Assembly: GCF_002135375.1 (NCBI RefSeq) | Contig: NZ_NEGH01000001.1 | Location: 1-64,000 of the forward strand | Direction: 5' to 3' | Length of the DNA: 64,000 nt | Source of the DNA: Acinetobacter sp. ANC 4558 | GTDB lineage: Bacteria > Pseudomonadota > Gammaproteobacteria > Pseudomonadales > Moraxellaceae | Notes under the pieces: model-generated | Told to the model about the DNA's origin: nothing | Database searches by the model: none | Seen by the model: the letters and a program-made list of their open reading frames with translations, nothing else | Translations under genes and position numbers: made by a program | Shown: one piece after another, positions 1 to 8,388 of the stretch | Position numbering within the stretch: position 1 is the first letter of the stretch | Layout of the letters: every line of letters begins with the position of its first letter

Positions 1-321
1 GATGGCAAACTCACCTTTGACCGTTTATCTTCTGTGTTTGTATCAAATACAGTACATGAAGAAAACCAACCTGCGCATTTAAAATTAACTGACCCAAATA
101 TTCCAGTGCAAGTTAATTTACCGAAATGGGATGAGCCTGCACAGCGTTACTGCCCTGCTGGCGTATACGAAATTATGGACAATGATGATGGTTCCAAGCG
201 TTTCCAAATTAATGCTGCGAACTGTGTTCACTGTAAAACCTGTGACATCAAAGATCCTTCACAAAACATCACATGGGTAACACCGGAAGGTGGTGGTGGA
301 CCAAACTATCCTAATATGTAA
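1..321 (+). CDS. Electron transfer flavoprotein-ubiquinone oxidoreductase, C-terminal fragment
   Basis: The frame is open from the first base, so the gene begins outside the window and only its last 106 codons are present. ETF-QO is a membrane-associated flavo-iron-sulfur protein that passes electrons from ETF, loaded by acyl-CoA and amino-acid dehydrogenases, to ubiquinone. The fragment has the ferredoxin-like end of the family: YCPAGVYE followed by [11 protein letters not shown], which supply four cysteines for one [4Fe-4S] cluster, then the conserved tail [17 protein letters not shown] at 34 is internal, not a start. A strong terminator follows 19 bases after the stop. Confidence 0.94.
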   Translation, partial: DGKLTFDRLSSVFVSNTVHEENQPAHLKLTDPNIPVQVNLPKWDEPAQRYCPAGVYEIMDNDDGSKRFQINAANCVHCKTCDIKDPSQNITWVTPEGGGGPNYPNM

Positions 322-339
322 TGGATAAAATGTCATACA

Positions 340-362
340 AAACCCGCTTAGGCGGGTTTTTA
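340..362 (+). terminator. Rho-independent terminator after the ETF-QO gene
   Basis: AACCCGC, a two-base TA-containing loop and GCGGGTT form a GC-rich stem followed by a short T run. It lies just behind the ETF-QO stop codon and before the convergent tRNA cluster. Confidence 0.85.
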
Positions 363-414
363 CATATTAAATGTTTTAAGCTACGTTCAATTTATTATTT
401 TTCAAAATTAAGGC

Positions 415-439
415 ACAAAAAAACCACAATTAAGCGGTT
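415..439 (-). terminator. Terminator of the first tRNA-Arg unit
   Basis: Read on the minus strand, AACCGC-TTAATT-GTGGTT forms a six-pair stem with one G-T pair, followed by a run of Ts. It starts 12 bases after the CCA end of the tRNA-Arg gene at 451-527. A near-identical copy follows the tRNA-Arg gene at 866-942. Confidence 0.75.
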
Positions 440-450
440 GATTCTTCAAG

Positions 451-527
451 TGGTGCGCTCAGAGAGATTCGAACTCCCGACCCCTTAGTTCGTAGCCAAG
501 TGCTCTATCCAGCTGAGCTATGAGCGC
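451..527 (-). tRNA. tRNA-Arg(ACG), copy 1
   Basis: A 77-nt cloverleaf on the minus strand with CCA encoded. The acceptor stem is GCGCTCA/TGAGCGC, the D stem GCTC/GAGC, and the anticodon stem CTTGG/CTAAG encloses the loop CTACGAA, so the anticodon is ACG. TTCGAAT lies in the T loop. Wobble modification of A34 to inosine would let it read CGU, CGC and CGA. The sequence is identical to the copies at 866-942 and 991-1067, but it stands 338 bases from them and seems to have its own promoter. Confidence 0.96.
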
Positions 528-545
528 GACGTCTTGATGTGGCAT

Positions 546-573
546 ATCATACGTGAATTTTATAATTTGTTAA
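546..573 (-). promoter_or_regulatory. Candidate promoter of tRNA-Arg copy 1
   Basis: On the minus strand TTAACA (573-568), a 16-base spacer and TATGAT (551-546) resemble a sigma-70 promoter. The -10 element ends 19 bases before the mature tRNA 5' end. This copy lies behind the terminator of the upstream tRNA transcript, so it needs its own promoter. Confidence 0.5.
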
Positions 574-830
574 GTGTTTTTTAATATGATGTGATTCAAC
601 CGACTAGTATTTAAGCATTACATTCAATACTCTATCAATTTAAAAAAGTCATATCATAAGAACGGTTATAAAAAACAAAATAAATCAGATAAATTTATAA
701 AAATAGAAATGATCTCTTATTATTATTTTAATCCTTTCATTTTGATCATGTTCTTTATACGGAGAAATATCAATTCAAAAAATCAGATGCCTAATACACG
801 ATGAGCCTGTCATGACTTATTTTTTAGATA

Positions 831-854
831 CAAAAAAACCGCAATTAAGCGGTT
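831..854 (-). terminator. Terminator of the tRNA-Ser/tRNA-Arg transcript
   Basis: On the minus strand a perfect six-pair stem AACCGC-TTAATT-GCGGTT is followed by seven Ts. It lies 12 bases after the CCA of tRNA-Arg copy 2 and is nearly the same as the terminator at 415-439. Confidence 0.8.
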
Positions 855-865
855 AATTCTTAAGT

Positions 866-942
866 TGGTGCGCTCAGAGAGATTCGAACTCCCGACCCCT
901 TAGTTCGTAGCCAAGTGCTCTATCCAGCTGAGCTATGAGCGC
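866..942 (-). tRNA. tRNA-Arg(ACG), copy 2
   Basis: Same 77-nt sequence as copy 1, with acceptor GCGCTCA/TGAGCGC, anticodon loop CTACGAA and encoded CCA. It is probably the last gene of a transcript that starts before tRNA-Ser, with 48 bases between it and copy 3. Confidence 0.96.
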
Positions 943-990
943 ATTACTTATCTACCCGAAGGTAATACGTTACTTTTCATATTTACTTAT

Positions 991-1067
991 TGGTGCGCTC
1001 AGAGAGATTCGAACTCCCGACCCCTTAGTTCGTAGCCAAGTGCTCTATCCAGCTGAGCTATGAGCGC
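991..1067 (-). tRNA. tRNA-Arg(ACG), copy 3
   Basis: Third identical copy of the 77-nt tRNA-Arg gene, anticodon ACG, CCA encoded. It lies 14 bases behind the tRNA-Ser gene, so the two are surely cotranscribed and separated by processing. Confidence 0.96.
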
Positions 1068-1081
1068 GACATAAGTAAAGT

Positions 1082-1171
1082 TGGCGGTGAGAGAGGGATT
1101 CGAACCCTCGATACAGTTGCCCGTATGCATCCTTAGCAGGGATGTGGTTTCAGCCACTCACCCATCTCACC
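1082..1171 (-). tRNA. tRNA-Ser(GCT)
   Basis: A 90-nt class II tRNA on the minus strand with acceptor GGTGAGA/TCTCACC and encoded GCCA end. The anticodon stem CATCC/GGATG encloses CTGCTAA, giving anticodon GCT for AGC and AGU codons. The long variable arm typical of serine tRNAs lies between the anticodon stem and the T arm. It is the first gene of the cluster. Confidence 0.96.
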
Positions 1172-1184
1172 GTAACGTGCCGCC

Positions 1185-1213
1185 ATAATACAAACTTCAC
1201 ACGCTCACTGCAA
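1185..1213 (-). promoter_or_regulatory. Promoter of the tRNA-Ser/tRNA-Arg cluster
   Basis: On the minus strand TTGCAG (1213-1208), a 17-base spacer and TATTAT (1190-1185) form a good sigma-70 promoter, followed by a GC-rich discriminator (GGCGGC). Such discriminators are typical of stable-RNA promoters under stringent control. The spacing to the tRNA-Ser 5' end is 13 bases. Confidence 0.75.
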
Positions 1214-1441
1214 GCTTAGAATTTATAAAAACTACATTTTTTTGATCGTTTAAATACTTTTTAAGCAATTTTCATTTATTTCTATGATTATTTTCAAAAT
1301 AATGTCTAAATTTTATGCGTCGTATAAATATTTCATCTTAAAATTTAAATTTAAACGATAATATTGTCATCAATTACGTGCAGTATTCCTCTGCATGTCT
1401 TATGCTAAACCAATATCTTCTTACTTGAAGTCAAAGAAATT

Positions 1442-3880
1442 ATGAAAAATTGGGTCGACCCAGAAGCAAAAGCTGAAGCCGAACGTTACGAAAATCCAAT
1501 TCCGAGTCGTACTCTCATTTTAGAGACGATTAAAAAGTCTAAACAATCACTATCTCATGCCAATTTAGTGGAAAATTTTGCAATTGTTGATCAAAAAAGT
1601 ATTGATGCTCTAAGCCATCGCTTAATCGCAATGGTCAGAGATGGTCAACTCATGAAAGATGGCTATAAGTTTCAGCTTGCAGAAGAATTACCAACTTACG
1701 ACGCTACTGTTTATATTAACTCTAAAGGTCTTGGTTCCGCACATATTAGTGGGCAAGACGATATATTACTTCCTGAACGAGAACTTCGTTTAGTCTTTAA
1801 TGGCGATCGCGTTAAAGTTCGACAAACCTCTGTAGATCGTAAAGGTAAAGCATGGGGTTTTATTACCGAAGTTGTTCAACACCGTGTAAAACAAATTATT
1901 GGTCAACTCTCATCATATGAAGATGAATATTTTATTCAACCGAATAATCCGAATAAACACCAACCGATTACCTTAGAAAAAGAACTGATTGAACATGCTC
2001 AAGTTCAGCTAGGAGATTCAGTTCGTATTGCCATTGATGACTACCCTACACGCGAAGAGCTTGCCACAGGTCATATTATTCAATCCATGGCAGATAAAGC
2101 AGATACTGAAATTATTATTCCTCAAACCATTTTAGAATTCGGTCTACCTTATGAATTCCCTGAAGATGTGCTTGAAGATGCCAATAGTTTCAAAGAACCT
2201 TCAGCACAAGATCGAGCGAACCGTATCGATTTACGAGATTTACCATTGGTCACTATTGATGGTGAAGATGCACGTGATTTTGATGATGCTGTTTATGCAG
2301 AAAAGCGTCCTGGTGGTGGGTATCGTGTTGTCGTTGCTATTGCTGATGTCAGTCACTATGTCCGTACCGATAAACCTTTAGATAACGAAGCACAAGAGCG
2401 TGGTACTTCAGTTTATTTTCCTCACTTTGTACTACCAATGCTTCCTGAAGCCTTATCAAATGGCTTATGCTCTTTAAATCCAAATGTTGACCGCCTATGT
2501 ATGGTCTGTGATTTAAAATTATCAAGAGCTGGTAAAGTCACAGGCTATGAATTTTACCCATCCGTCATGCATTCAAAAGCCCGTTTAACATACACACAAG
2601 TTGCACAATATTTTGATGGTGATAGCCACGCTGTGCCAGAAGACCGAGATGTTCGTAAATCACTAAATACACTCTTTCAGATGTATCAAGTGCTTAAAGG
2701 TTTACGTGCTGAACGTCATGCAATGGAATTTGAAACCGTTGAAACCTATATGACTTTTGATGCATTAGGTGGGATTAATGAAATTCTTCCACGTACTCGT
2801 AATGAAGCACATAAGCTGATTGAAGAATGCATGCTCTTAGCGAATGTAGCAGCAGCTGAATATGCACTGAAACACGACATTCCAATGCTTTATCGTGTAC
2901 ACGAAGCACCTGAATTCTCACGAATTCGGAAAGTTAAGGATTTTGTGAAGTTATTAGGTCTTCCCTTTCCTGACCAACCAACACAAGCTGACTATCAATC
3001 CGTTATTGAAGCAACCAAAGACCGTATTGATGCCCCTAGCATTCATGCAGTTTTATTACGTTCAATGATGCAAGCATATTATGGCGCTAAAAATTTAGGG
3101 CATTATGGTTTAGCGTATGAAGCATACACGCACTTTACCTCGCCAATTCGTCGTTATCCTGATCTCTTGTTGCATCGTGCGATTAAGTCACATCTGAAAC
3201 AAAAACCTTTCCCGATTTCTGGTGCTGCATTAGATGATGCAGGCGAACATTTCTCTGCAACAGAACGTCGAGCAGATGAAGCTTCTCGTTCAGTAACAAC
3301 TTGGCTCAAATGTCATTATATGCAACAGCATTTAGGCGAAGAATTTATTGGTACTATTTCTGCAGTTGCCGAATTTGGTCTATTCATTACCCTAAAAGAT
3401 TTATATGTCGATGGTATGGTTCATGTCAGCCAATTAGGTGATGATTTCTTTGTTTTCGATCAAGCCAGTCAGACATTAATTGGGCAAAATCGCGGTCAAG
3501 TTTTTGGCTTAGGTGATGAAATTAAAATTAAAGTCGCTGCGGTCAATCTAGAAGAACGCAAAATTGATTTCGAACTTTTACAACAGCTCACTCATGCTGG
3601 TCGTACGATTCGAAGTAAGGCACCTCGCACGGCAAAACCAACTGCTCGCGCTCAAGCCAATGAAGAAATATTTTCTACCCGTACTAAACCACCAGCACAG
3701 CTAAGTGAAGATGGACAGCAACTAGTCCGTAAAAAGAAAGACAAAGCTAAATCAAGCTCATATAGCAAAAAAACACCGAAAAAAGCTGCATCTAAAGCAG
3801 AAGGAAAAACCAAAGAAAAAGTAAAAAAGAAGGTGAAACCCAAAAAGAAAAAAGCCAATGCGAAAGCAAAAAGTGAATAA
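1442..3880 (+). CDS. rnr: Ribonuclease R
   Basis: An 812-residue RNase II/R family 3'-5' exoribonuclease that degrades structured RNA, including rRNA fragments and mRNA. Domains in order: a winged-helix-like N-terminus, cold-shock-like domains, the RNB catalytic core with the acidic motif DGEDARDFDDAV near residue 274 that binds the two metals, an S1 domain from about residue 632 (GTISAVAEFGLF), and a lysine-rich tail from about 725 to the end, as usual for RNase R and absent from RNase II. It stands alone between the tRNA cluster and prlC and has its own terminator. The start ATG is the first in frame. Confidence 0.96.
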   Translation: MKNWVDPEAKAEAERYENPIPSRTLILETIKKSKQSLSHANLVENFAIVDQKSIDALSHRLIAMVRDGQLMKDGYKFQLAEELPTYDATVYINSKGLGSAHISGQDDILLPERELRLVFNGDRVKVRQTSVDRKGKAWGFITEVVQHRVKQIIGQLSSYEDEYFIQPNNPNKHQPITLEKELIEHAQVQLGDSVRIAIDDYPTREELATGHIIQSMADKADTEIIIPQTILEFGLPYEFPEDVLEDANSFKEPSAQDRANRIDLRDLPLVTIDGEDARDFDDAVYAEKRPGGGYRVVVAIADVSHYVRTDKPLDNEAQERGTSVYFPHFVLPMLPEALSNGLCSLNPNVDRLCMVCDLKLSRAGKVTGYEFYPSVMHSKARLTYTQVAQYFDGDSHAVPEDRDVRKSLNTLFQMYQVLKGLRAERHAMEFETVETYMTFDALGGINEILPRTRNEAHKLIEECMLLANVAAAEYALKHDIPMLYRVHEAPEFSRIRKVKDFVKLLGLPFPDQPTQADYQSVIEATKDRIDAPSIHAVLLRSMMQAYYGAKNLGHYGLAYEAYTHFTSPIRRYPDLLLHRAIKSHLKQKPFPISGAALDDAGEHFSATERRADEASRSVTTWLKCHYMQQHLGEEFIGTISAVAEFGLFITLKDLYVDGMVHVSQLGDDFFVFDQASQTLIGQNRGQVFGLGDEIKIKVAAVNLEERKIDFELLQQLTHAGRTIRSKAPRTAKPTARAQANEEIFSTRTKPPAQLSEDGQQLVRKKKDKAKSSSYSKKTPKKAASKAEGKTKEKVKKKVKPKKKKANAKAKSE

Positions 3881-3896
3881 CATTAACAACTTTATT

Positions 3897-3921
3897 TAGA
3901 GAGCTTCGGCTCTCTTTTTTA
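3897..3921 (+). terminator. Terminator of rnr
   Basis: AGAGAGC-TTCG-GCTCTCT, a stem closed by a stable UUCG-type tetraloop, followed by six Ts. It lies 17 bases after the rnr stop codon. Confidence 0.9.
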
Positions 3922-4047
3922 TTTCCAACTCAAAACTATGCTTTATTTACCACATTCATTCATGGCTTATTTAAGCAGTTTGGCTTGATTTAGTCATAAT
4001 TGCCCTTACTTCTATTATTAAACACTCAATTTATTTGGCACATTGAT

Positions 4048-6078
4048 ATGACATTAGAAAAAGTAACGCTTCCAGTTCCACAATTTAATCAAATTACATT
4101 ATCAGACTTAAAACAAAAAATTGAAGATGCTATCCAACATGGTCAAAATTATTTAAATGACCTGAAAGCCGTTCCTCAAACCCATGAAGCTCAGCTCGAT
4201 GTCTTAACTCAGATGGATATGCTTGAAAATAATATGAGTGAAGTATGGGGAATTCTATCTCACTTAAATGCAGTGATGAATAACACTGAAACACGAGAAA
4301 TTTATCAATCACTACTTCCTGCCTTAAGTGAATATTATACCGCTTTAGGTCAACATACTGTGTTGTATCAAACCTTCCAACACATTCATGATCAGAACTT
4401 ATTTAGCAACTTATCAGATGCGCAGCAAAGTGCGATTAAACTCGCACTCAGAGATTTTAAATTATCAGGTGTCGCACTCGAAGGTGAGAAAAAACAACGC
4501 TATGCTGAAATATCATCTCGCCTATCGCAATTATCATCTGATTTTTCTAACCATGTATTAGATGCAACACAAGCTTATTTTAAACCACTATCTGAAGAAG
4601 AATTAAAAGGGTTACCTGAAAGTAGTGTTCAGCTCTTAAAACAATATGGGCAACAACATGAATTAGATCAGCCAGTTGCGACACTCGATATTCCTGCGTA
4701 TTTAGCAATCATGACGTATGCTGAAACTCGCTCACTACGTCAAACGCTTTATCATGCCTATACCACACGTGCTTCTGAATTAAGTGAACATTCAGCATTT
4801 GATAACACCCCCATCATGGAAGAAATCTTAAGATTACGTCAAGAAATGGCGCATCTCTTAGGCTTTAATAATTATGCAGAGTTATCACTCGCTAGTAAAA
4901 TGGCACCCAATGTTGAAACCGTAAATCAGTTTCTGATTGACCTCGCACAACATGCACGTCAACCAGCAGAAAAAGAGATCCTAGATATTAAAGCGATTGC
5001 TGCTGAAGATAATGTCACAGATTTACAGGCTTGGGACATTGCGTTCTATTCTGAAAAATTAAAAGTTCAACAATTTAATTTATCTCAAGAAGCATTAAAA
5101 CCTTATTTTCCTGTACCTAAAATTTTGCAAGGGCTGTTTCGCATTGTAAATCGCTTATATGGGATTCAAGTTATTGAACGCGAAGCACCTGTTTGGCATC
5201 CTGATGCACGATATTTTGAATTAGAAGATCAAGGTCAAGTGGTCGGTGGCTTCTATTTAGATTTATATGCACGTAGTGGAAAACGTGGCGGTGCATGGAT
5301 GAGTGGCTTTCGTTCTCGCATGCAAACAGCACATCATTTACAAAAACCGATTTGCTATATGGTGTGTAATTTCACTCCACCAATCAATGGTCAGATTGCA
5401 CAATTAACCCATAATGAAGTTATTACTTTATTCCATGAGTTTGGTCATGGCTTACATCACATGTTAACAGAAGTCGATAATATTTCTGTAGCTGGCACAC
5501 ATGGTGTTGCTTGGGATGCTGTAGAGCTTCCTAGTCAATTCATGGAGTTTTGGGCATGGGACAATGAAAGTCTAGAATTACTCAGTGAACACATCAACAC
5601 CAAAGAGAGCCTTGCACCCGAATTACTCAAAGCATTACTTGATGCTCGATTCTTCCAATCGGGTATGCAAACACTACGTCAAATTGAATTTGCACTATTT
5701 GATTTAACCATTCATAAACTCAGTCCAGCATTAAATGCTGAACAAATTCAAGCAACGTTAAATGATATTCGACAAAAATATGCTGTAGCGCCTACAACGA
5801 TAGAAAACCGCTTTCAACATAGTTTTAGCCATATTTTTGCTGGTGGTTATGCTGCCGGTTACTATTCATACAAATGGGCTGAAGTTCTTGCAAGTGATGC
5901 ATTTGATCGTTTTGAGCAAGAGGGAATCTTCAATACTCAAACTGGAAAAGAGTTCAGACAAGCAATTCTTGCTGTTGGCGGAAAAGACCAAGCACTAGAA
6001 GCATTTGTGAATTTTAGAAACCGTGAGCCTAAAATTGATGCATTATTACGCCATCAAGGTTGGACGAACAACTCGTAA
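4048..6078 (+). CDS. prlC: Oligopeptidase A (M3 family)
   Basis: A 676-residue cytoplasmic zinc metallopeptidase that degrades short peptides, including cleaved signal peptides. The M3 signature HEFGHGLHH lies near residue 462, where the two histidines and a downstream glutamate bind zinc and the first glutamate is catalytic. Length matches E. coli OpdA (680). The frame can be extended to a TTG at 4000, but the extension is hydrophobic and not family-like, so the ATG at 4048 (MTLEKVTLP) is chosen. The YheV-like gene follows 38 bases later and may be cotranscribed. Confidence 0.94.
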   Translation: MTLEKVTLPVPQFNQITLSDLKQKIEDAIQHGQNYLNDLKAVPQTHEAQLDVLTQMDMLENNMSEVWGILSHLNAVMNNTETREIYQSLLPALSEYYTALGQHTVLYQTFQHIHDQNLFSNLSDAQQSAIKLALRDFKLSGVALEGEKKQRYAEISSRLSQLSSDFSNHVLDATQAYFKPLSEEELKGLPESSVQLLKQYGQQHELDQPVATLDIPAYLAIMTYAETRSLRQTLYHAYTTRASELSEHSAFDNTPIMEEILRLRQEMAHLLGFNNYAELSLASKMAPNVETVNQFLIDLAQHARQPAEKEILDIKAIAAEDNVTDLQAWDIAFYSEKLKVQQFNLSQEALKPYFPVPKILQGLFRIVNRLYGIQVIEREAPVWHPDARYFELEDQGQVVGGFYLDLYARSGKRGGAWMSGFRSRMQTAHHLQKPICYMVCNFTPPINGQIAQLTHNEVITLFHEFGHGLHHMLTEVDNISVAGTHGVAWDAVELPSQFMEFWAWDNESLELLSEHINTKESLAPELLKALLDARFFQSGMQTLRQIEFALFDLTIHKLSPALNAEQIQATLNDIRQKYAVAPTTIENRFQHSFSHIFAGGYAAGYYSYKWAEVLASDAFDRFEQEGIFNTQTGKEFRQAILAVGGKDQALEAFVNFRNREPKIDALLRHQGWTNNS

Positions 6079-6116
6079 AATGCGTAAACTATCCGCATCA
6101 ACAAATATAGGTAAAT

Positions 6117-6332
6117 ATGATGACCGTTAAACGTCGCTTCATCGCTGGAGCAAAATGTCCAAAATGCCAGGCATTAGATCGTGTTGTCATGTTCACCTCA
6201 GGTGAGGATGAATGGATTGAATGCATTGAGTGCGATTACAGTGAAAATCGTCCAACCCATGTAGAAGAACCAACAATCCCTGCAATACCTGATGAAATAG
6301 GTGTTATACAGTTTAAGCCTCGACAGAAATAA
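6117..6332 (+). CDS. YheV-like zinc-ribbon protein
   Basis: A 71-residue protein with two CxxC pairs, CPKC at 14-17 and CIEC at 36-39, forming a small zinc ribbon, followed by an acidic proline-containing tail. This matches the YheV family of putative metal-binding proteins, whose function is unknown. It begins 38 bases after prlC and shares its direction. Two ATGs in tandem (6117, 6120) could serve as start; AGG lies five bases before the first. Confidence 0.85.
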   Translation: MMTVKRRFIAGAKCPKCQALDRVVMFTSGEDEWIECIECDYSENRPTHVEEPTIPAIPDEIGVIQFKPRQK

Positions 6333-6348
6333 TTTTTCATTTTAGAGT

Positions 6349-6371
6349 AAGGAAGAATGTAATTCTTCCTT
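6349..6371 (+). terminator. Hairpin after the YheV-like gene
   Basis: AAGGAAGAAT, a three-base loop and ATTCTTCCTT form a perfect ten-pair stem. No clear T run follows, so it may terminate weakly or only protect the 3' end of the prlC transcript. Confidence 0.5.
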
Positions 6372-6506
6372 GCTTGTACATGTGAACATTAATTTAGTTC
6401 TTCCCATGCAATAAACTAAACAGAAAGTAAGCTTAATCTATTCAGCTTTCATTTAAAAAGGACAAATTCAGCTAGAATAGGCTGAATACATTGTTATCTC
6501 CACAGC

Positions 6507-7397
6507 ATGTCTACTTTTAGCTCAGACCAAAATACATACAAAGCAGTTCTCTTACTCATTTGTTCAGCATTTTTATTTTCATTAATGGGGGTATGTATTC
6601 GCTATGCATCACATACCGTCGACAACCCAACTATTGTTTTTTTTCGGAATTGTATCGGTCTTTTAATTTTCTTACCGTTTATTTTTAAACAAGGTTTTAA
6701 ATTTGTAAAAACTGAAAAACTTTGGATGCATACTTGGCGATCAATTGTTGGATTAACTGCCATGTATGGATTTTTTTATGCAATTGCGCACTTAAAGTTA
6801 TCTAATGCAATGGTTTTTTCTTATTCTTCACCAATTTTTATTCCATTTATTGCGTGGTTATTCTTAAAAGAGAAAATAACATCCGCGATGCTAATCGCAG
6901 CCTTGATTGGACTAATTGGCGTATTATTTGTCGCAAAACCAGATCAAGGTTTGCTTAATCAACTTTCAATTATTGGAATAATCTCAAGTATTTTAGCAGC
7001 TACTGCATTTGTTACGGTCAGAGCTCTAACATCAACAGAACCACCAGAGCGAATTGTGTTTTATTTTTGTTTCTTCGGCACCCTTATTTCAGTTATTCCA
7101 ATGTTTTGGCTCTATAGACCATATACATGGAAAGAATTGGCATATTTAGCTTGTGCAGGAGTACTTGCCAATATTAGTCAAATTTTCATGTCGAATGCAT
7201 ATAAACTTGCACCTGCTGGACAAATCGGACCTGTTAATTATATTGCGATTATTTTTGCAGGAATATGGGGATTCTTATTTTGGTCAGAAAGTCCAGATAT
7301 ATATAGCCTTATCGGCTTTGCATTTATACTTTTAGCAATCTTACTTACGAACCCAATGTTTCGGTTAGCACAGAATAAAAAAAATAATTTATTATGA
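6507..7397 (+). CDS. EamA/DMT family transporter
   Basis: A 296-residue inner-membrane protein with about ten hydrophobic helices arranged as two EamA repeats. The first covers roughly residues 14-145, where the segment AMVFSYSSPIF and the loop before WLFLKEKI are typical; the second covers roughly 155-285. Family members export metabolites or amino acids; the substrate cannot be told from the sequence. It is a single gene, with start ATG at 6507 and no strong ribosome-binding site. Confidence 0.85.
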   Translation: MSTFSSDQNTYKAVLLLICSAFLFSLMGVCIRYASHTVDNPTIVFFRNCIGLLIFLPFIFKQGFKFVKTEKLWMHTWRSIVGLTAMYGFFYAIAHLKLSNAMVFSYSSPIFIPFIAWLFLKEKITSAMLIAALIGLIGVLFVAKPDQGLLNQLSIIGIISSILAATAFVTVRALTSTEPPERIVFYFCFFGTLISVIPMFWLYRPYTWKELAYLACAGVLANISQIFMSNAYKLAPAGQIGPVNYIAIIFAGIWGFLFWSESPDIYSLIGFAFILLAILLTNPMFRLAQNKKNNLL

Positions 7398-7418
7398 TAA
7401 GAATCTCAAATTTTAGAT

Positions 7419-7458
7419 AAAAAAAAGTAGCATTGCGACGGTTCAGCACATGCTACTT
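7419..7458 (-). terminator. Minus-strand intrinsic terminator
   Basis: Stem AAGTAGCA/TGCTACTT with an 18-base loop, followed on the minus strand by six further Ts. No minus-strand coding gene ends within 290 bases of it. Confidence 0.7.
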
Positions 7459-7467
7459 ATCAACTGG

Positions 7468-7483
7468 TTGACCAAATGGTCAA
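7468..7483 (+). terminator. Inverted repeat, possible terminator of the DMT gene
   Basis: TTGACC-AAAT-GGTCAA is a perfect six-pair inverted repeat followed on the plus strand by TATTTTTATTT. It lies 70 bases after the DMT transporter gene and may end that transcript. Confidence 0.4.
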
Positions 7484-7751
7484 TATTTTTATTTATATCT
7501 TAAAAAATAGATAAATTTTATACATATTTAGAATAATTAGGACTTAAATATTTTCAAATTTAATCTTTAACTACTCATTTTCTGTACTGCTACTATAACC
7601 TTATCATAATAAATTTAGCGTAATAGTTGTCTAACAATTTATTCTTTTTGCTAATGATTTGTAAATAATCATGAGCAAATTAAATTTATCTTAATATAAG
7701 ATTTTGTTTTTCTAAATAATTTATTAAAAATTTATTTTATTCATTATTTTT

Positions 7752-8144
7752 TTAGAACATTTTTGCCAATATAAGTAGTTTTTTCCATTGTTGTTTAGAT
7801 AATTGATCACACCAAATAATCAATGGACTATGATTCTTTTCATTCAAATAAATTACAATATAAAGATGATGATTTATCAACTTAGAGAATTGAATACGCT
7901 GAGTTTTGTTTTGATTTTGAATACATAAAGTCCACTCATTTTTATCTAAATAATATAATGAAAAATTTTTTTGTTTTTTTAGAAAAATAAATAAAATAAT
8001 AAACTGAAAAATTAAAAGAACAACAAAAAATGAAATAGATACCGCCATAAATGAAGATACCATAATTATAATGAAAAATATTATAGGTAACGCAACCGCT
8101 AAACGGCTGCGATCTAAAATAAAATGATTATGATCCGTGTACAT
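7752..8144 (-). CDS. YgfX/CptA-like membrane protein
   Basis: A 130-residue protein with two adjacent hydrophobic helices (about 15-55) and a short cytoplasmic domain of about 70 residues. Sequence identity to known YgfX proteins is not obvious. The size, topology and position, overlapping the end of sdhE by 17 bases, match the YgfX partner of SdhE, described as a membrane protein linked to succinate dehydrogenase flavinylation and, in E. coli, as the inhibitor of cytoskeleton polymerisation CptA. The assignment rests mainly on context. Confidence 0.65.
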   Translation of the reverse strand: MYTDHNHFILDRSRLAVALPIIFFIIIMVSSFMAVSISFFVVLLIFQFIILFIFLKKQKNFSLYYLDKNEWTLCIQNQNKTQRIQFSKLINHHLYIVIYLNEKNHSPLIIWCDQLSKQQWKKLLILAKMF

Positions 8145-8388
8145 AATATTTTAATTTACGAATAAAATCTTTTAATTCAGGTCTAGGCGGTTCTGCCACC
8201 TCCATAAACCAATCTAATAAATCTGGATCTTCTTGTTCTACAAGTTCAGCAAACATTTGTTTTTCATGATCATCTGCTTTTAAGTAGTAGTTTTTAACAT
8301 ATGGATCAAAATAAACATCAATTTCTTTTAAACCACGACGCGCTCTATAAACAACTTTACGCTCTTCTAAACTAATTTCATCAATCAT
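8128..8388 (-). CDS. sdhE: FAD assembly factor SdhE
   Basis: An 86-residue five-helix protein of the SdhE/YgfY family that promotes covalent attachment of FAD to the SdhA and FrdA subunits. The signature RRGLKEID (residues 17-24) and EEDPDLLDWF-type segment (here EQEDPDLLDWFM) are present. The frame extends upstream to 8415, but the ATG at 8388 (MIDEISLEE) has a GAGAAAAG ribosome-binding site and fits family length. Its end overlaps the start of the ygfX-like gene, so the two are translationally coupled. Confidence 0.93.
   Translation of the reverse strand: MIDEISLEERKVVYRARRGLKEIDVYFDPYVKNYYLKADDHEKQMFAELVEQEDPDLLDWFMEVAEPPRPELKDFIRKLKYYVHGS

Larger units (their letters stand above)
528..865. 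other. Spacer between tRNA-Arg copies 1 and 2
   Basis: This AT-rich gap contains the terminator of the upstream tRNA unit (831-854) and a candidate promoter for copy 1 (546-573). I see no open reading frame of useful size, no integrase remnant and no direct repeat that would mark an insertion, apart from the duplicated terminator block. Confidence 0.6.
7418..7523 (-). ncRNA. Candidate small RNA
   Basis: On the minus strand TTGAAA (7557-7552), 16 bases and TATTCT (7535-7530) could start a transcript near 7523. That transcript would carry the hairpin TTGACC-ATTT-GGTCAA (7483-7468) and end at a strong terminator (stem AAGTAGCA/TGCTACTT plus a T run, 7458-7419), giving about 105 nt. The terminator is the secure part. 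The promoter is a guess, and the RNA could instead be the processed 3' end of the sdhE-ygfX message. I do not recognise it as a known family. Confidence 0.35.
7398..7751. other. Non-coding gap with two hairpins
   Basis: This very AT-rich stretch has no credible coding frame. It holds a minus-strand terminator (7419-7458), a second inverted repeat (7468-7483), and a possible minus-strand promoter at 7530-7557. Together these suggest a small RNA. Confidence 0.5.

Noticed and set aside
528..865. tRNA-linked insertion or integration scar between tRNA-Arg copies
   Set aside because: No integrase, no duplicated tRNA 3' end fragment and no foreign coding sequence; the repeat is a whole tRNA plus terminator.
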